The notes beneath the pieces are model-generated. The model made no database searches. It had not been told where the DNA came from and was given only the letters and a program-made list of their open reading frames with translations. DNA of 64,000 nt, from the NCBI RefSeq assembly GCF_014194695.1, contig NZ_JACIAH010000015.1, positions 62,001 to 126,000 on the forward strand, in the 5' to 3' direction. Of the stretch, positions 50,015-58,693 are shown in pieces. Positions within the stretch are counted from its first letter, which is position 1. Each line of letters begins with the position of its first letter. Position numbers and translations under genes: made by a program. This DNA comes from Rhizobium sp. BK399 (GTDB lineage Bacteria; Pseudomonadota; Alphaproteobacteria; Rhizobiales; Rhizobiaceae).

Positions 50015-50491
50015 ATGACCCGGACGATTCATCTTTCCCTCGACGTCAATCGACACCGTTACGAACTCGATGTCGAGCCACGCGTGACCTTGCTCGATGC
50101 GCTTCGCGAGCAACTGGGCCTGACCGGTACGAAGAAGGGCTGCGATCAGGGACAATGCGGCGCCTGCACGGTGCATCTCGATGGCAAGCGCGTGCTTGCC
50201 TGCCTGACCCTTGCCGCGCAGGTCGAAGGCCAGGAGGTCACGACCATCGAGGGGCTGGCGTCAGACAATGGCGATCTGCACCCGGTGCAGGCAGCCTTTC
50301 TTGACCATGATGCATTCCAGTGTGGCTATTGCACACCGGGGCAGATCATGTCGGCGGTCGCATTGATCCGCGAGGGAGGCGCCATGACGGACGAGGAGAT
50401 TCGCGAGGCCATGGCCGGCAACCTCTGTCGCTGCGGAGCCTACAACCATATCGTTGCGGCCGTGCGCCAAGCTGCGGAGATGGCCCGATGA
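50015..50491 (+). CDS. Molybdenum hydroxylase 2Fe-2S subunit (PaoA/YagT-like)
   Basis: The 158-residue subunit has two iron-sulfur domains. The plant-type ferredoxin cluster is in KKGCDQGQCGACTVHLDGKR with its fourth Cys in LACLTLA; the second cluster uses FQCGYCTPGQ and NLCRCGAYNH. It passes electrons from the molybdenum centre to the FAD subunit. Unlike E. coli PaoA it has no Tat signal peptide, so the enzyme should be cytoplasmic. AGGAGCTCCCC is a ribosome binding site before the ATG. It starts a three-gene operon. Confidence 0.93.
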   Translation: MTRTIHLSLDVNRHRYELDVEPRVTLLDALREQLGLTGTKKGCDQGQCGACTVHLDGKRVLACLTLAAQVEGQEVTTIEGLASDNGDLHPVQAAFLDHDAFQCGYCTPGQIMSAVALIREGGAMTDEEIREAMAGNLCRCGAYNHIVAAVRQAAEMAR

Positions 50492-51474
50492 GAGATTTCG
50501 AGTATATCAGGGCCCGCTCGGTCGATGACGCCCGAAAGCACGTCATGCAATCGGGCGCCGTGTTTATCGCAGGCGGGACAACCCTCCTCGATCTCGCCAA
50601 ATGCGGCGTTGCCGCTCCCGATTCGGTGATCGACATCAGCCGTCTTCCGGATCTGGCGAAGATCTCTGCTGACAGCGACGGTGTCACGATCGGCGCGCTC
50701 GCGAAGATGGAGGATGTGGCAGCAAGCCCCGGCATTCGCGCCGATTATCCGGCCGTTTCAAAATCCCTTTCCCTTGCCGCCTCCGCACAGTTGCGAAACA
50801 TGGCGACAACAGGGGGGAACCTGTTGCAAAGGACACGCTGTCCCTATTTCCGCGACCCCGCGACCTTCAAGGCCTGCAACAAGCGCGCCCCCGGTTCTGG
50901 CTGTTCGGCAATTGAGGGGGTAACCCGAAACCATGCCGTGCTCGGAACCAGCGACGCCTGCATCGCGTCCTATCCGGGCGACCTCGCTGTCGCGCTGGCT
51001 GCCCTCGATGCGGTGATCGATCTCGGCGGGCGTCAGGTGGCCGTGGAAGACTTCTTCCTGCTGCCGTCGGACACGCCGGAGAGAGAAACGGTACTGGAAC
51101 CAGGAGAAATGATCCTGTCGATCAGGGTTCCCCGCACGCCGCTGGCAAGAAACTCGACCTACCTCAAGGTTCGTGATCGCCAGTCCTTCGAGTTTGCCGC
51201 CGCAAGTGCAGCCGTCGGATTGGAATTCGAGGCCGACGGCAAGACGATCCGCAACGCCAGCGTTGCATTGGGCGGGGTTGCGACAACGCCGTGGCGGGCG
51301 CGGTCCGTTGAAGCAGCACTGAAGGGGAAATCCCTTGATGACGTCGGAGCGATTGCGGCCGCAAGCCGCCTTGCCATGGAAGGTGCCGTCAGTCACGGCG
51401 GCAACCGTCACAAGATCGAACTCGCACCGCGTGTCGTGACGCGCGCCATTCTCGAGACAGGAGGTCTGGCATGA
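50488..51474 (+). CDS. Molybdenum hydroxylase FAD subunit with extra Fe-S cysteine cluster (PaoB/YagS-like)
   Basis: The 328-residue subunit has the FAD-binding motif FIAGGTTLLDLAKCGV near residue 30 and the second FAD loop ATTGGNLLQRTRCPYF near residue 110. A group of cysteines (TRCPYF, KACNKR, GSGCSA) fits the [4Fe-4S] insertion known from PaoB/YagS and 4-hydroxybenzoyl-CoA reductase-like subunits. The C-terminus is the CO dehydrogenase flavoprotein C-terminal fold. The ATG at 50488 overlaps the stop of the 2Fe-2S subunit; an upstream extension to 50320 runs over that gene. Confidence 0.9.
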   Translation: MRDFEYIRARSVDDARKHVMQSGAVFIAGGTTLLDLAKCGVAAPDSVIDISRLPDLAKISADSDGVTIGALAKMEDVAASPGIRADYPAVSKSLSLAASAQLRNMATTGGNLLQRTRCPYFRDPATFKACNKRAPGSGCSAIEGVTRNHAVLGTSDACIASYPGDLAVALAALDAVIDLGGRQVAVEDFFLLPSDTPERETVLEPGEMILSIRVPRTPLARNSTYLKVRDRQSFEFAAASAAVGLEFEADGKTIRNASVALGGVATTPWRARSVEAALKGKSLDDVGAIAAASRLAMEGAVSHGGNRHKIELAPRVVTRAILETGGLA

Positions 51475-53771
51475 CCATTATGGAACCTCGCAGCAAACGT
51501 GGAGACTCCTCTGATGGCACGATCGGTGGGCGACTGTCGCGCCTTGACGGCCGGCTGAAGATCACCGGCGGTGCGCCCTTTGCCCTCGAGCATCAGGTCA
51601 AGGGGGTCACTTACGGTGTCCTCGTGCAGAGCAGGATTGCAGCCGGGCGCATCGTCGCCATCGACAGCAGCAAGGCCGAGGCAGCACCGGGAACGCTGAT
51701 GGTGCTGACGCCGGACATCGAACTCAATCTCAGCATTGCGTCGGACTGGTATGGAAACCGGCCGGACAACCAGCCCTATCATCCGCTGTCCCGGGACATC
51801 ACCTTCAACGGTCAGGCCGTTGCGGCTGTCATCGGGGAAACCCTGGAGCAGGCGAGTGAGGCGGCAAGGCTGATCGAGATCACCTATGAGGAGGCTCCGG
51901 CGATTGTCGGTTTCGACGACGCCGCGGCGAAAGAAGGAAAGCTACTCGACGCACTGACGGTCACCTGGGGTGATGCAACGAGCGCACTCGCCGCTGCCCC
52001 TGTTCGCGTCGAGGCAGAGTACAAGACGCCGCGGGAATTCCATGTCGCGATCGAGCCGCATGGCCTCACCGCAGAGTGGGACGGGGACACCTTGACCATC
52101 CGGGAGCCCAGCCAGTGGACGCACGGAATGGCCCGCACCTATGCAGAGTGGTTCGGATTGCCCTATGAAAATGTGCGGATCATTTCGCCGTTCATCGGAG
52201 GCGGGTTCGGTTCCAAGGCGACGGCTTATGCCTATGGCGCACTTGCAGCGGCGGCTGCCCGCAAGCTCGCCCGGCCGGTGAAGCTTGCCGTGACGCGTCC
52301 TCAGACGTTCACCGCCCTCGGCGGCCGTGCCGCGACCCGGCAGACGATCGCACTCGGCGCGAATTCGGAAGGGGTCCTCCAGGCACTTGTCCATCGCGGT
52401 GCCAGCGAAACGGCGACCTATGCCGATTTTCCGGAGCAGACCAGCGCAGCAACGCCGCTGATGTATGCGGTCGAGAATTTCAGTGCGGAGCATCGGCTGG
52501 TCGCGGTGAATACGATTGTTCCTGGAGCGCTGCGGGCACCAGGCAAAAATCCGAGTGCCTTTGGGCTCGAATGCGCGATGGACGAGCTCGCTTACGCGGT
52601 CGGCATTGATCCTGTCGAGATCAGACTGCGCAACTATGCCGAACGTGATCCGCAGTCGGGCAAGCCCTGGTCTACGCGGCGGTTGCGGGAGGCGCTGTCA
52701 GCGGGCAGTGAAGCATTCGGATGGTCGCGCCGAAGCCTTGCCCCCCGCTCGATGAGAAACGGCCGGCGTCTGGTCGGATGGGGCGTCGCTTGCGGAACGT
52801 TTCCGGTCCTTCGAGCCGCAAGCGAAGCGCTTGTCCGTATTCTCGCTGATGGTTCGGCAGAGGTCGTCAGTGGCGCGATCGACATGGGTCAGGGCACCTA
52901 CACGATCCTTGCCCAGACGGCGGCCGATGCGCTGGGTGTCCCGGTCGAGACGATCAATGTCCGGCTTGGCGATTCATCGCTTCCCGGTGCGACGGTTGCC
53001 GGCGGCTCGATGCTCGCCGGCGCCATAACAGGGGCTGTGCACAAGGCTGCATCGGCCGCGCGCGACGAACTGATCGCGCTGGCGCTCAACGATGGAGCGT
53101 CACCATTTCGCGATACCGGCGCGAACACGCTGACGGTTGCCGACGGGCGCGTTTCGGTTCCGCGCGACGGAGGCATGTCGTTGCCGATCCGTGACCTTAT
53201 GTCAGCGCTCGGTCGCCAGTCGATCGAGACGCGAAAAAACACGCTTCCGGACAATGAGCAGGGGCCCGATAGTCACCGCAAGGCCTGGACGACCATGGGA
53301 AGCATCCGCGGACCAACGGCAGGTGATTATTCCATGCACAGCTGGTGCGCGCATTTTGTCGAGGTGATGGTCGACGAAGACTTCGGGACGATCCGTGTCT
53401 CCCGCGTCGTATCGGCATTCGACTGCGGCAGGATCTACAATCCGAAGCTGGCGGAAAGCCAATGGCGCGGCGGCATCATCATGGGGATCGGCCAGGCGCT
53501 TCTCGAAGAGGGGCTGGTGGATCCGCGCAATGGTCGCCTGGTCAACAACAACCTCGGTGATTATCTCGTCGCCACCAATGCTGATATCCCTGACATCGAG
53601 GTCATCTCGGTCGGCATTCCAGACAAGGAAGCCTCGGTTCTAGGTGGAAAGGGGGTAGGGGAGGTCGGTATCGTCGGTGTGGCGCCAGCAATTGCCAACG
53701 CTGTTTTCCATGCAACCGGCAAGCGGATCCGCGACCTCCCGCTCACACTCGACAAGGTGCTGGGTTCGTGA
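51471..53771 (+). CDS. Molybdopterin-binding subunit of xanthine dehydrogenase family (PaoC/YagR-like)
   Basis: The 766-residue catalytic subunit holds the molybdopterin cytosine or related cofactor. Motifs include FIGGGFGSKATAYAYGALAA, VPGALRAPGKNPSAFGLECA, and GGKGVGEVGIVGVAPAIANA with the catalytic Glu near the C-terminus. It likely oxidises an aldehyde or N-heterocycle; the order 2Fe-2S, FAD(4Fe-4S), Mo fits the PaoABC aldehyde oxidoreductase layout. The maturation chaperone PaoD is not adjacent. Its ATG overlaps the FAD subunit stop. Confidence 0.92.
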   Translation: MTIMEPRSKRGDSSDGTIGGRLSRLDGRLKITGGAPFALEHQVKGVTYGVLVQSRIAAGRIVAIDSSKAEAAPGTLMVLTPDIELNLSIASDWYGNRPDNQPYHPLSRDITFNGQAVAAVIGETLEQASEAARLIEITYEEAPAIVGFDDAAAKEGKLLDALTVTWGDATSALAAAPVRVEAEYKTPREFHVAIEPHGLTAEWDGDTLTIREPSQWTHGMARTYAEWFGLPYENVRIISPFIGGGFGSKATAYAYGALAAAAARKLARPVKLAVTRPQTFTALGGRAATRQTIALGANSEGVLQALVHRGASETATYADFPEQTSAATPLMYAVENFSAEHRLVAVNTIVPGALRAPGKNPSAFGLECAMDELAYAVGIDPVEIRLRNYAERDPQSGKPWSTRRLREALSAGSEAFGWSRRSLAPRSMRNGRRLVGWGVACGTFPVLRAASEALVRILADGSAEVVSGAIDMGQGTYTILAQTAADALGVPVETINVRLGDSSLPGATVAGGSMLAGAITGAVHKAASAARDELIALALNDGASPFRDTGANTLTVADGRVSVPRDGGMSLPIRDLMSALGRQSIETRKNTLPDNEQGPDSHRKAWTTMGSIRGPTAGDYSMHSWCAHFVEVMVDEDFGTIRVSRVVSAFDCGRIYNPKLAESQWRGGIIMGIGQALLEEGLVDPRNGRLVNNNLGDYLVATNADIPDIEVISVGIPDKEASVLGGKGVGEVGIVGVAPAIANAVFHATGKRIRDLPLTLDKVLGS

Positions 53772-54017
53772 CGACCCCGAAGGACTGAACGCGTGACAGT
53801 GATGTGAGGTGGCGAGCATTCGGCCACCTCGCATCGGTTCGGGCAAGCTCACGCCCCATGCCGTGAACAGGCACGCCTCTTCGTTGTACCAGTACCTTTC
53901 GACACCAAACGACCTGTGTCCCGACAGCGCAAGCCTGCACGTGAGGGGTTGTCGCCGACAGCAGGCAGGTGCAAACTACAAAATGACAGAAAGCACTGCC
54001 GCCGGCGACCGTTTCTA

Positions 54018-54042
54018 AACGCCAAACTCCGACCACGGTTCC
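54018..54042 (-). promoter_or_regulatory. EcfG-like promoter match, minus strand, no called gene downstream
   Basis: On the minus strand GGAAC (54042-54038) and CGTT (54021-54018) are 16 bases apart. Transcription would run from about 54011 towards a hairpin at 53830-53806 (GAGGTGGC paired with GCCACCTC). No open frame with a ribosome binding site follows, so a small RNA or a chance match are both possible. The interval 53772-54153 contains no other supported gene. Confidence 0.3.
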
Positions 54043-54095
54043 GCAACGATTGCTGCAGCTGCTTACCAGATTGGCGCGAGAAAACCGCGGTCTGC

Positions 54096-54126
54096 CGCTG
54101 CCGCCACCCGAGGTGTGGCGGCAGCG
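54096..54126. terminator. Strong hairpin between the convergent operons
   Basis: CGCTGCCGCCAC (54096-54107) pairs perfectly with GTGGCGGCAGCG (54115-54126) around a seven-base loop. It lies just after the stop of the minus-strand ABC ATPase gene; on that strand TTTTC follows about 15 bases later, so it may serve as a terminator. Confidence 0.5.
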
Positions 54127-54153
54127 ATCGCTTCGACCTTCATCACGGAGCGC

Positions 54154-55986
54154 TCAGGCGATCACAAGATGTCCCGGCGAAACGGTTCGATATTCACGCC
54201 GGTCAGCCTCGTATTCGACGGGCCGGATCGGGCTCTTCAACTCCTCGACGACGGCCTTGCGCTTCTGATGGCGGCGGTCGGGATCCGGTACCGGCACGGC
54301 TGCCATCAGCTTCCTGGTGTACTCGTGCTGGGGGTTGCCGAAGATCGCCGCGCGGGGGCCGATTTCGACAATCTCTCCGAGGTACATCACGGCCACCCGA
54401 TGGCTGACGCGTTCGACGACGGCCATGTCATGGGAAATGAACAGGAAGGCGAGATCCAGGCTCTGCTGCAGGTCGAGCATCAGATTGATGACCTGCGCCT
54501 TGATCGATACGTCGAGCGCCGAGACGCTTTCGTCTGCAACGATCACCTTCGGCTGAAGCGCCAGGGCCCGGGCGATGCAAACGCGCTGTCGCTGGCCGCC
54601 GGAGAATTCGTGCGGGTAGCGCTGCGCCATATCGGGCGTGAGCCCAACCTTCAACAGCATGTCGGCGACGACATCCCGTGCCTGTTTCGCCGTACCCATC
54701 TTGTGCTCAAGATACGGTTCGGCAATCGCCTGACCGACGGTCATGCGGGGATTGAGCGATGCGAAGGGATCCTGAAAGATCATCTGGACCGATTTGCGCA
54801 TCTCGCGCATCTCGCGCTTGCCGAGGGAGAGCATGTCGCGTCCCTCGACGATGACGGCGCCGGAATCCGGCTCGATCAGGCGCATGATGGCGCGACCGGT
54901 CGTCGATTTGCCACAACCGGATTCGCCGACGAGGGACAGTGTCTCGCCGGCGCGAAGGTCGAAAGACACGTTCTCGACTGCATGCACCCGCCCGCTCAAT
55001 CGGCCAAGCAGTCCCGAATGGATGTCAAAGCGTTTGGTCAGCCCTTTGACCTCGAGGATCGGTCTGTCCCTGGTGACGGTATCAGGCACTTCGACCCCAG
55101 CATCGGTTTCGCCCGTCACGGCGTTGACGACGGGAAAACGCAATGGCCGCGTGTAGACCTGCATCGATCCGAGCACCGGCACGGCCGACAGGAGAGTGCG
55201 GGTGTAGGGATGCTTTGCGCGGTGGAAGATGTCACCTGTTGTCCCGGTCTCCACCTCTTCACCGCGGTACATCACGACGGTCCGGTCGGCGATTTCGGCA
55301 ACGACGCCCATGTCGTGGGTAATGAAGAGGACCGAGGTTTTCTGTTCGTCCTGCAGCATCTTGATGAGATCGAGGATCTGCCCCTGGATGGTTACGTCGA
55401 GCGCTGTCGTCGGCTCGTCGGCGATAAGGAGTTTCGGCCGGGAGGCAAGCGCCATGGCAATCATCACGCGTTGGCGCATGCCGCCCGAAAAACGATGCGG
55501 ATACTCGTCGAAACGGGAGGCCGCGGACGGGATGCGAACCTTTTCCAGCAGGCGAATGGTCTCCGACCTGGCCTCTGCCGTTGACATCGCCCTGTGGCAC
55601 AGCAATGCCTCCGAGATCTGATCGCCGATGGTAAAGAGCGGATTGAGGCTCGTCATCGGCTCCTGGAAGATCATCGAGACATCGTTGCCGCGCACCTTGC
55701 GCATCTCGTCTTGCGAAAGGGACAAGAGGTCACGGCCATCAAGCATGACCTTGCCCTCGATACGGCTTGAGTCCGCCTGCAGGAGCCGCATGATCGAGAG
55801 TGACGTCACACTCTTTCCCGAACCGCTCTCACCGACGATGGCGACCGTTTCTCCAGGTGACACGGAGAAGGAAACATTCCGCACGACCGGTTTCCAGCCA
55901 CCATCAACCAGAAACGAGGTGGTCAGGTTGTGAACGGACAGAACCGGGTTAGCGGGCCGCGAAGCGCTAATCTCTGTGACACTCAT
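54154..55986 (-). CDS. Dipeptide/oligopeptide-type ABC transporter, fused double ATPase
   Basis: The 610-residue protein holds two complete ABC ATPases, equal to DppD plus DppF. The first has GESGSGKSVTSLSIMRLL, FSGGMRQRVMIAMAL and LLIADEPTTALDVTIQ. The second, from about residue 310, has GESGCGKSTTGRAIMRLI, FSGGQRQRVCIARAL and VIVADESVSALDVSIKA. Fused pairs of this kind serve peptide/nickel/amino-compound importers. It should energise the permeases encoded at 59904-61723. AAGGGAACA precedes the ATG. Confidence 0.93.
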   Translation of the reverse strand: MSVTEISASRPANPVLSVHNLTTSFLVDGGWKPVVRNVSFSVSPGETVAIVGESGSGKSVTSLSIMRLLQADSSRIEGKVMLDGRDLLSLSQDEMRKVRGNDVSMIFQEPMTSLNPLFTIGDQISEALLCHRAMSTAEARSETIRLLEKVRIPSAASRFDEYPHRFSGGMRQRVMIAMALASRPKLLIADEPTTALDVTIQGQILDLIKMLQDEQKTSVLFITHDMGVVAEIADRTVVMYRGEEVETGTTGDIFHRAKHPYTRTLLSAVPVLGSMQVYTRPLRFPVVNAVTGETDAGVEVPDTVTRDRPILEVKGLTKRFDIHSGLLGRLSGRVHAVENVSFDLRAGETLSLVGESGCGKSTTGRAIMRLIEPDSGAVIVEGRDMLSLGKREMREMRKSVQMIFQDPFASLNPRMTVGQAIAEPYLEHKMGTAKQARDVVADMLLKVGLTPDMAQRYPHEFSGGQRQRVCIARALALQPKVIVADESVSALDVSIKAQVINLMLDLQQSLDLAFLFISHDMAVVERVSHRVAVMYLGEIVEIGPRAAIFGNPQHEYTRKLMAAVPVPDPDRRHQKRKAVVEELKSPIRPVEYEADRREYRTVSPGHLVIA

Positions 55987-56026
55987 TTTTGTTCCCTTTC
56001 CTTTATCCCTTGCCGCCTGCCGATCC

Positions 56027-57223
56027 TCAGTCCGGCCAGCGCAAAATCCCGTCGAAGCGGTGTCTGCTGCGGTTTTCGAGCGGGGTGGCGATGATCTCGT
56101 TCGAGGCGCGGGCCCTGTCGAGTTCTTCGCTCAGCCGGGCGGCAACGATCTTTTCCTGGCCAGGATGCAGGTTGCAGGGATCGAGATAGAAATGCTGATG
56201 CTCGACCTCGTGGTCGCGTACGATGACCGGCTGGTCGCCACGCGACAGTGCCGTGGCCAGATCCCACGCGGTGATGTGTGCCTCGGTTGGCGACACCACG
56301 ACCCGCAGGCGCTCAAGCGGATTGTTCGTCGGATCAGGTTCGATGAGGGCTCTCACGCCCGGGCGGCCATCCAGCGTTTCCTTCCAGAGCTTGAGATAGC
56401 CTGTCTCACGTTCGCGGATTCCAGCGTGATCGCGCTTTTCCCACGCTTCCAGCGCAGCCATGACGCCATAGATGCTCTCCTTGCCAACCTTCATGCCGCG
56501 ACCGATCCCCATGTTCTGAAGGAAGGCGCTGCGGACCAGTTCCTTTTTGCCGGCAACGATGCCGGAGGTCGGGCCGCCGAGGAACTTGTGCCCGGAATAA
56601 AGGGCGATATCGGCCCCCTGTGCAAGAAACAGCCTGAGGTCGTATTCGGAAGCTGCGTCGACGATGACCGGAACGCCCTTGGCGTGAGCGATCTCGACGA
56701 ACTCGCTGAGGTGCAGCAGGCCATAGTCGACAACATGATGGGACACGACATAGACGGCCGCCGCTGTTTTTTCGGTGATGGCATTTTCCATGTGAAAGCG
56801 ATGCGTCGAGGTGGCCTGCCCGATCAGCACGACTTTGCCGCCGGCAAGTCGGATGGCCTGATCGACGGGCGCGCCGTAGCTCACGACATGACCCATCTGC
56901 ACGAGGACTTCGTTCTTCTCGAGCGTCGCATCGGGCAGTTTTTCGATGGCGAGGAGATTGTTGCCGGTGATTGCACCGGCGACAGCAAGGCTGATGCCAG
57001 CGGAGCACGATGCCGTGACAAAGCCTGCTTCGGCACCGGTCAACCTGGCGATGACCTTGCTTGCCATGCGCTGCAGGTCATTGATTTCGACAAATTGCGG
57101 CAGGATTGCTTCCATCGCCTGGATTGCTTGCGGAACGACGATCGAGGCGCCGAGGCTGGTCATCGTACCGGACACGTTGATGACCGGGCGCAGGCCGATC
57201 GTGGTGCGGATATCATCGGACAT
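56027..57223 (-). CDS. SelA-like PLP-dependent enzyme (DgaE/D-glucosaminate-6-phosphate ammonia-lyase-like)
   Basis: The 398-residue protein has fold-type I PLP sequence: VINVSGTMTSLGASIVVPQA at the N-terminus, FVTASCSAGISLAVAGAITG, VIVDAASEYDLRLFLAQGAD and the PLP-lysine motif ALYSGHKFLGGPTSGIVAGK. This is the SelA-related group that includes DgaE, which removes ammonia from D-glucosaminate 6-phosphate, and EF0838-type proteins found beside amidohydrolases. Here the substrate is probably the amine released by the deacetylase at 58694. The start at 57223 is used; the upstream ATG at 57259 lies in the intergenic region. Confidence 0.82.
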   Translation of the reverse strand: MSDDIRTTIGLRPVINVSGTMTSLGASIVVPQAIQAMEAILPQFVEINDLQRMASKVIARLTGAEAGFVTASCSAGISLAVAGAITGNNLLAIEKLPDATLEKNEVLVQMGHVVSYGAPVDQAIRLAGGKVVLIGQATSTHRFHMENAITEKTAAAVYVVSHHVVDYGLLHLSEFVEIAHAKGVPVIVDAASEYDLRLFLAQGADIALYSGHKFLGGPTSGIVAGKKELVRSAFLQNMGIGRGMKVGKESIYGVMAALEAWEKRDHAGIRERETGYLKLWKETLDGRPGVRALIEPDPTNNPLERLRVVVSPTEAHITAWDLATALSRGDQPVIVRDHEVEHQHFYLDPCNLHPGQEKIVAARLSEELDRARASNEIIATPLENRSRHRFDGILRWPD

Positions 57224-57311
57224 TCTAGTTCTCCAAAGTGGCGGCTTGCGAATTGCCATCGACAGTTATGCCATAGTAATGTAATAGCGTCCCGTAATCA
57301 GACGAGGAACC

Positions 57312-58151
57312 TTGAAATTGGACACCAAGCCCTCCTCCGCAACCCAGGTTGACGAGACGGTATCGGTTGACGAGGCGGACGCCAAAGGCGCGCGGCGCTC
57401 TCGGGTGAGCGGCATCGATCGTGCCTTGCAGGTTATCGATTATCTTTACGAGACCGGTTCCCCGGCCGGAGCCTACGCGATTGCCAAGGCCGTCCGGGCG
57501 CCGCTCTCCACGGTCTATGTCATCATTGACGACCTGGTAGACAAGAACATGCTGGCCCGCAATTCCGACGGATCGATCTGGCTGGGTTCGCGCCTCTATC
57601 ATTACGGTCTCGCCTATGCGCGGTCGCTGGATTTCATGAGTGTTGCCACGCATGAAATGCACGATCTTTGCCGCCAGGCGGGCGAAACCGTCCAGGTATG
57701 CGGTCGCGACGGCGACTACATGCTGGTCCTTGCGATGGCGGACGGTCCGAGCCACTTCCAGGTCGCCTCGCGGGTCGGAACGCGCGTGCCACTGAACTGG
57801 ACTGCATCCGGCAGACTTCTTGTCGGTCACCTGCCGGAGAGCGAGCGGGTGGACCTGTTCAGGCGCTGCGCCCGCAGCTCGCCGACCGGACGCGCCGAAA
57901 TCGATGCGGCAACGCTTTCTGACGCAGCCGGGAAGGCGTTTGCGGAGAGGCTGTCGATCCAGGTCGCCGAGTCGGACTACGCGGTTGCCTGCATTGCCTC
58001 CCCGGTCTGCGACCGGGAGGGACAGTGCGTTGCGACCATCTCGATTGTGCTGCCGGAACAGAAGGTCCTGTCCGACGAGAGCCGCTACACTGAACAGGTG
58101 CGGGCTTCGGCGCAGCGGATCGAAAAATTGATGGGTTGGCGCAATCACTGA
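57312..58151 (+). CDS. IclR family transcriptional regulator
   Basis: The 279-residue protein has an N-terminal winged HTH (about residues 36-95: SGIDRALQVIDYLYETGSPA, YAIAKAVRAPLSTVYVIIDD) and a C-terminal IclR effector domain (about 110-270, with GTRVPLNWTASGRLLVGHLP). It lies on the plus strand inside the minus-strand catabolic cluster and between its two halves, so it is the likely local regulator. The start is a TTG at 57312 behind GAGGAAC; no ATG gives a complete HTH. Confidence 0.88.
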   Translation: MKLDTKPSSATQVDETVSVDEADAKGARRSRVSGIDRALQVIDYLYETGSPAGAYAIAKAVRAPLSTVYVIIDDLVDKNMLARNSDGSIWLGSRLYHYGLAYARSLDFMSVATHEMHDLCRQAGETVQVCGRDGDYMLVLAMADGPSHFQVASRVGTRVPLNWTASGRLLVGHLPESERVDLFRRCARSSPTGRAEIDAATLSDAAGKAFAERLSIQVAESDYAVACIASPVCDREGQCVATISIVLPEQKVLSDESRYTEQVRASAQRIEKLMGWRNH

Positions 58152-58162
58152 TCAAGGTCTCC

Positions 58163-58660
58163 TCAATCGTTCAGCGAGACGATCGCCTCGATCTCGACGG
58201 TGATGTTGCCGGGCAGTGATCCGAAGCCGACGGCCGAGCGAGCGTGCTGGCCGGCCTCCCCGAAGATTTCGATAAACAGATCCGAGCATCCGTTGATGAC
58301 GCTTGGATGGTTTTCGAAGTGCGGCACGGCGTTGACCATGCCAAGCAGCTTGACGACCCGCTTTACCCTGGAGAGGTCGCCGAGGGCGTCGTGCATGACG
58401 GCGAGCAGATTGATACCGGTAAGCCGTGCATGCTGGTAGGCCTCTTCCGTACTGACATCGCTGCCGACCTTGCCGGCATGGAGGTGACCATCCGCCTCCC
58501 GCGGGCCCTGGCCCGACAGGTAGAGAATATTGCCCTCGCGGACGTGGGTGATGAAGTTGGCGATCGGCACTGGTGCTGATGGCAAGGTAATGCCGAGCGC
58601 CGCGAGGCGCTCATAAGGCGTTTGCACCGCTGCCGCGGCCTTTGCTGGTGACGTGTTCAC
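58163..58660 (-). CDS. RidA family enamine/imine deaminase
   Basis: The 165-residue protein matches RidA/YjgF: ANFITHVREGNILYLSGQGP, STEEAYQHARLTGINLLAVM and the active-site Arg in GQHARSAVGFGSLPGNITVE. RidA hydrolyses enamine and imine intermediates released by PLP enzymes. Its place between the PLP enzyme and the amidohydrolase suggests that it clears such a product from the SelA/DgaE-like enzyme. The gene is about 33 bp downstream of the amidohydrolase stop. Confidence 0.9.
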   Translation of the reverse strand: MNTSPAKAAAAVQTPYERLAALGITLPSAPVPIANFITHVREGNILYLSGQGPREADGHLHAGKVGSDVSTEEAYQHARLTGINLLAVMHDALGDLSRVKRVVKLLGMVNAVPHFENHPSVINGCSDLFIEIFGEAGQHARSAVGFGSLPGNITVEIEAIVSLND

Positions 58661-58693
58661 GTCTGCTCCTATCTGCGGGTTTTGACCTTGCGC

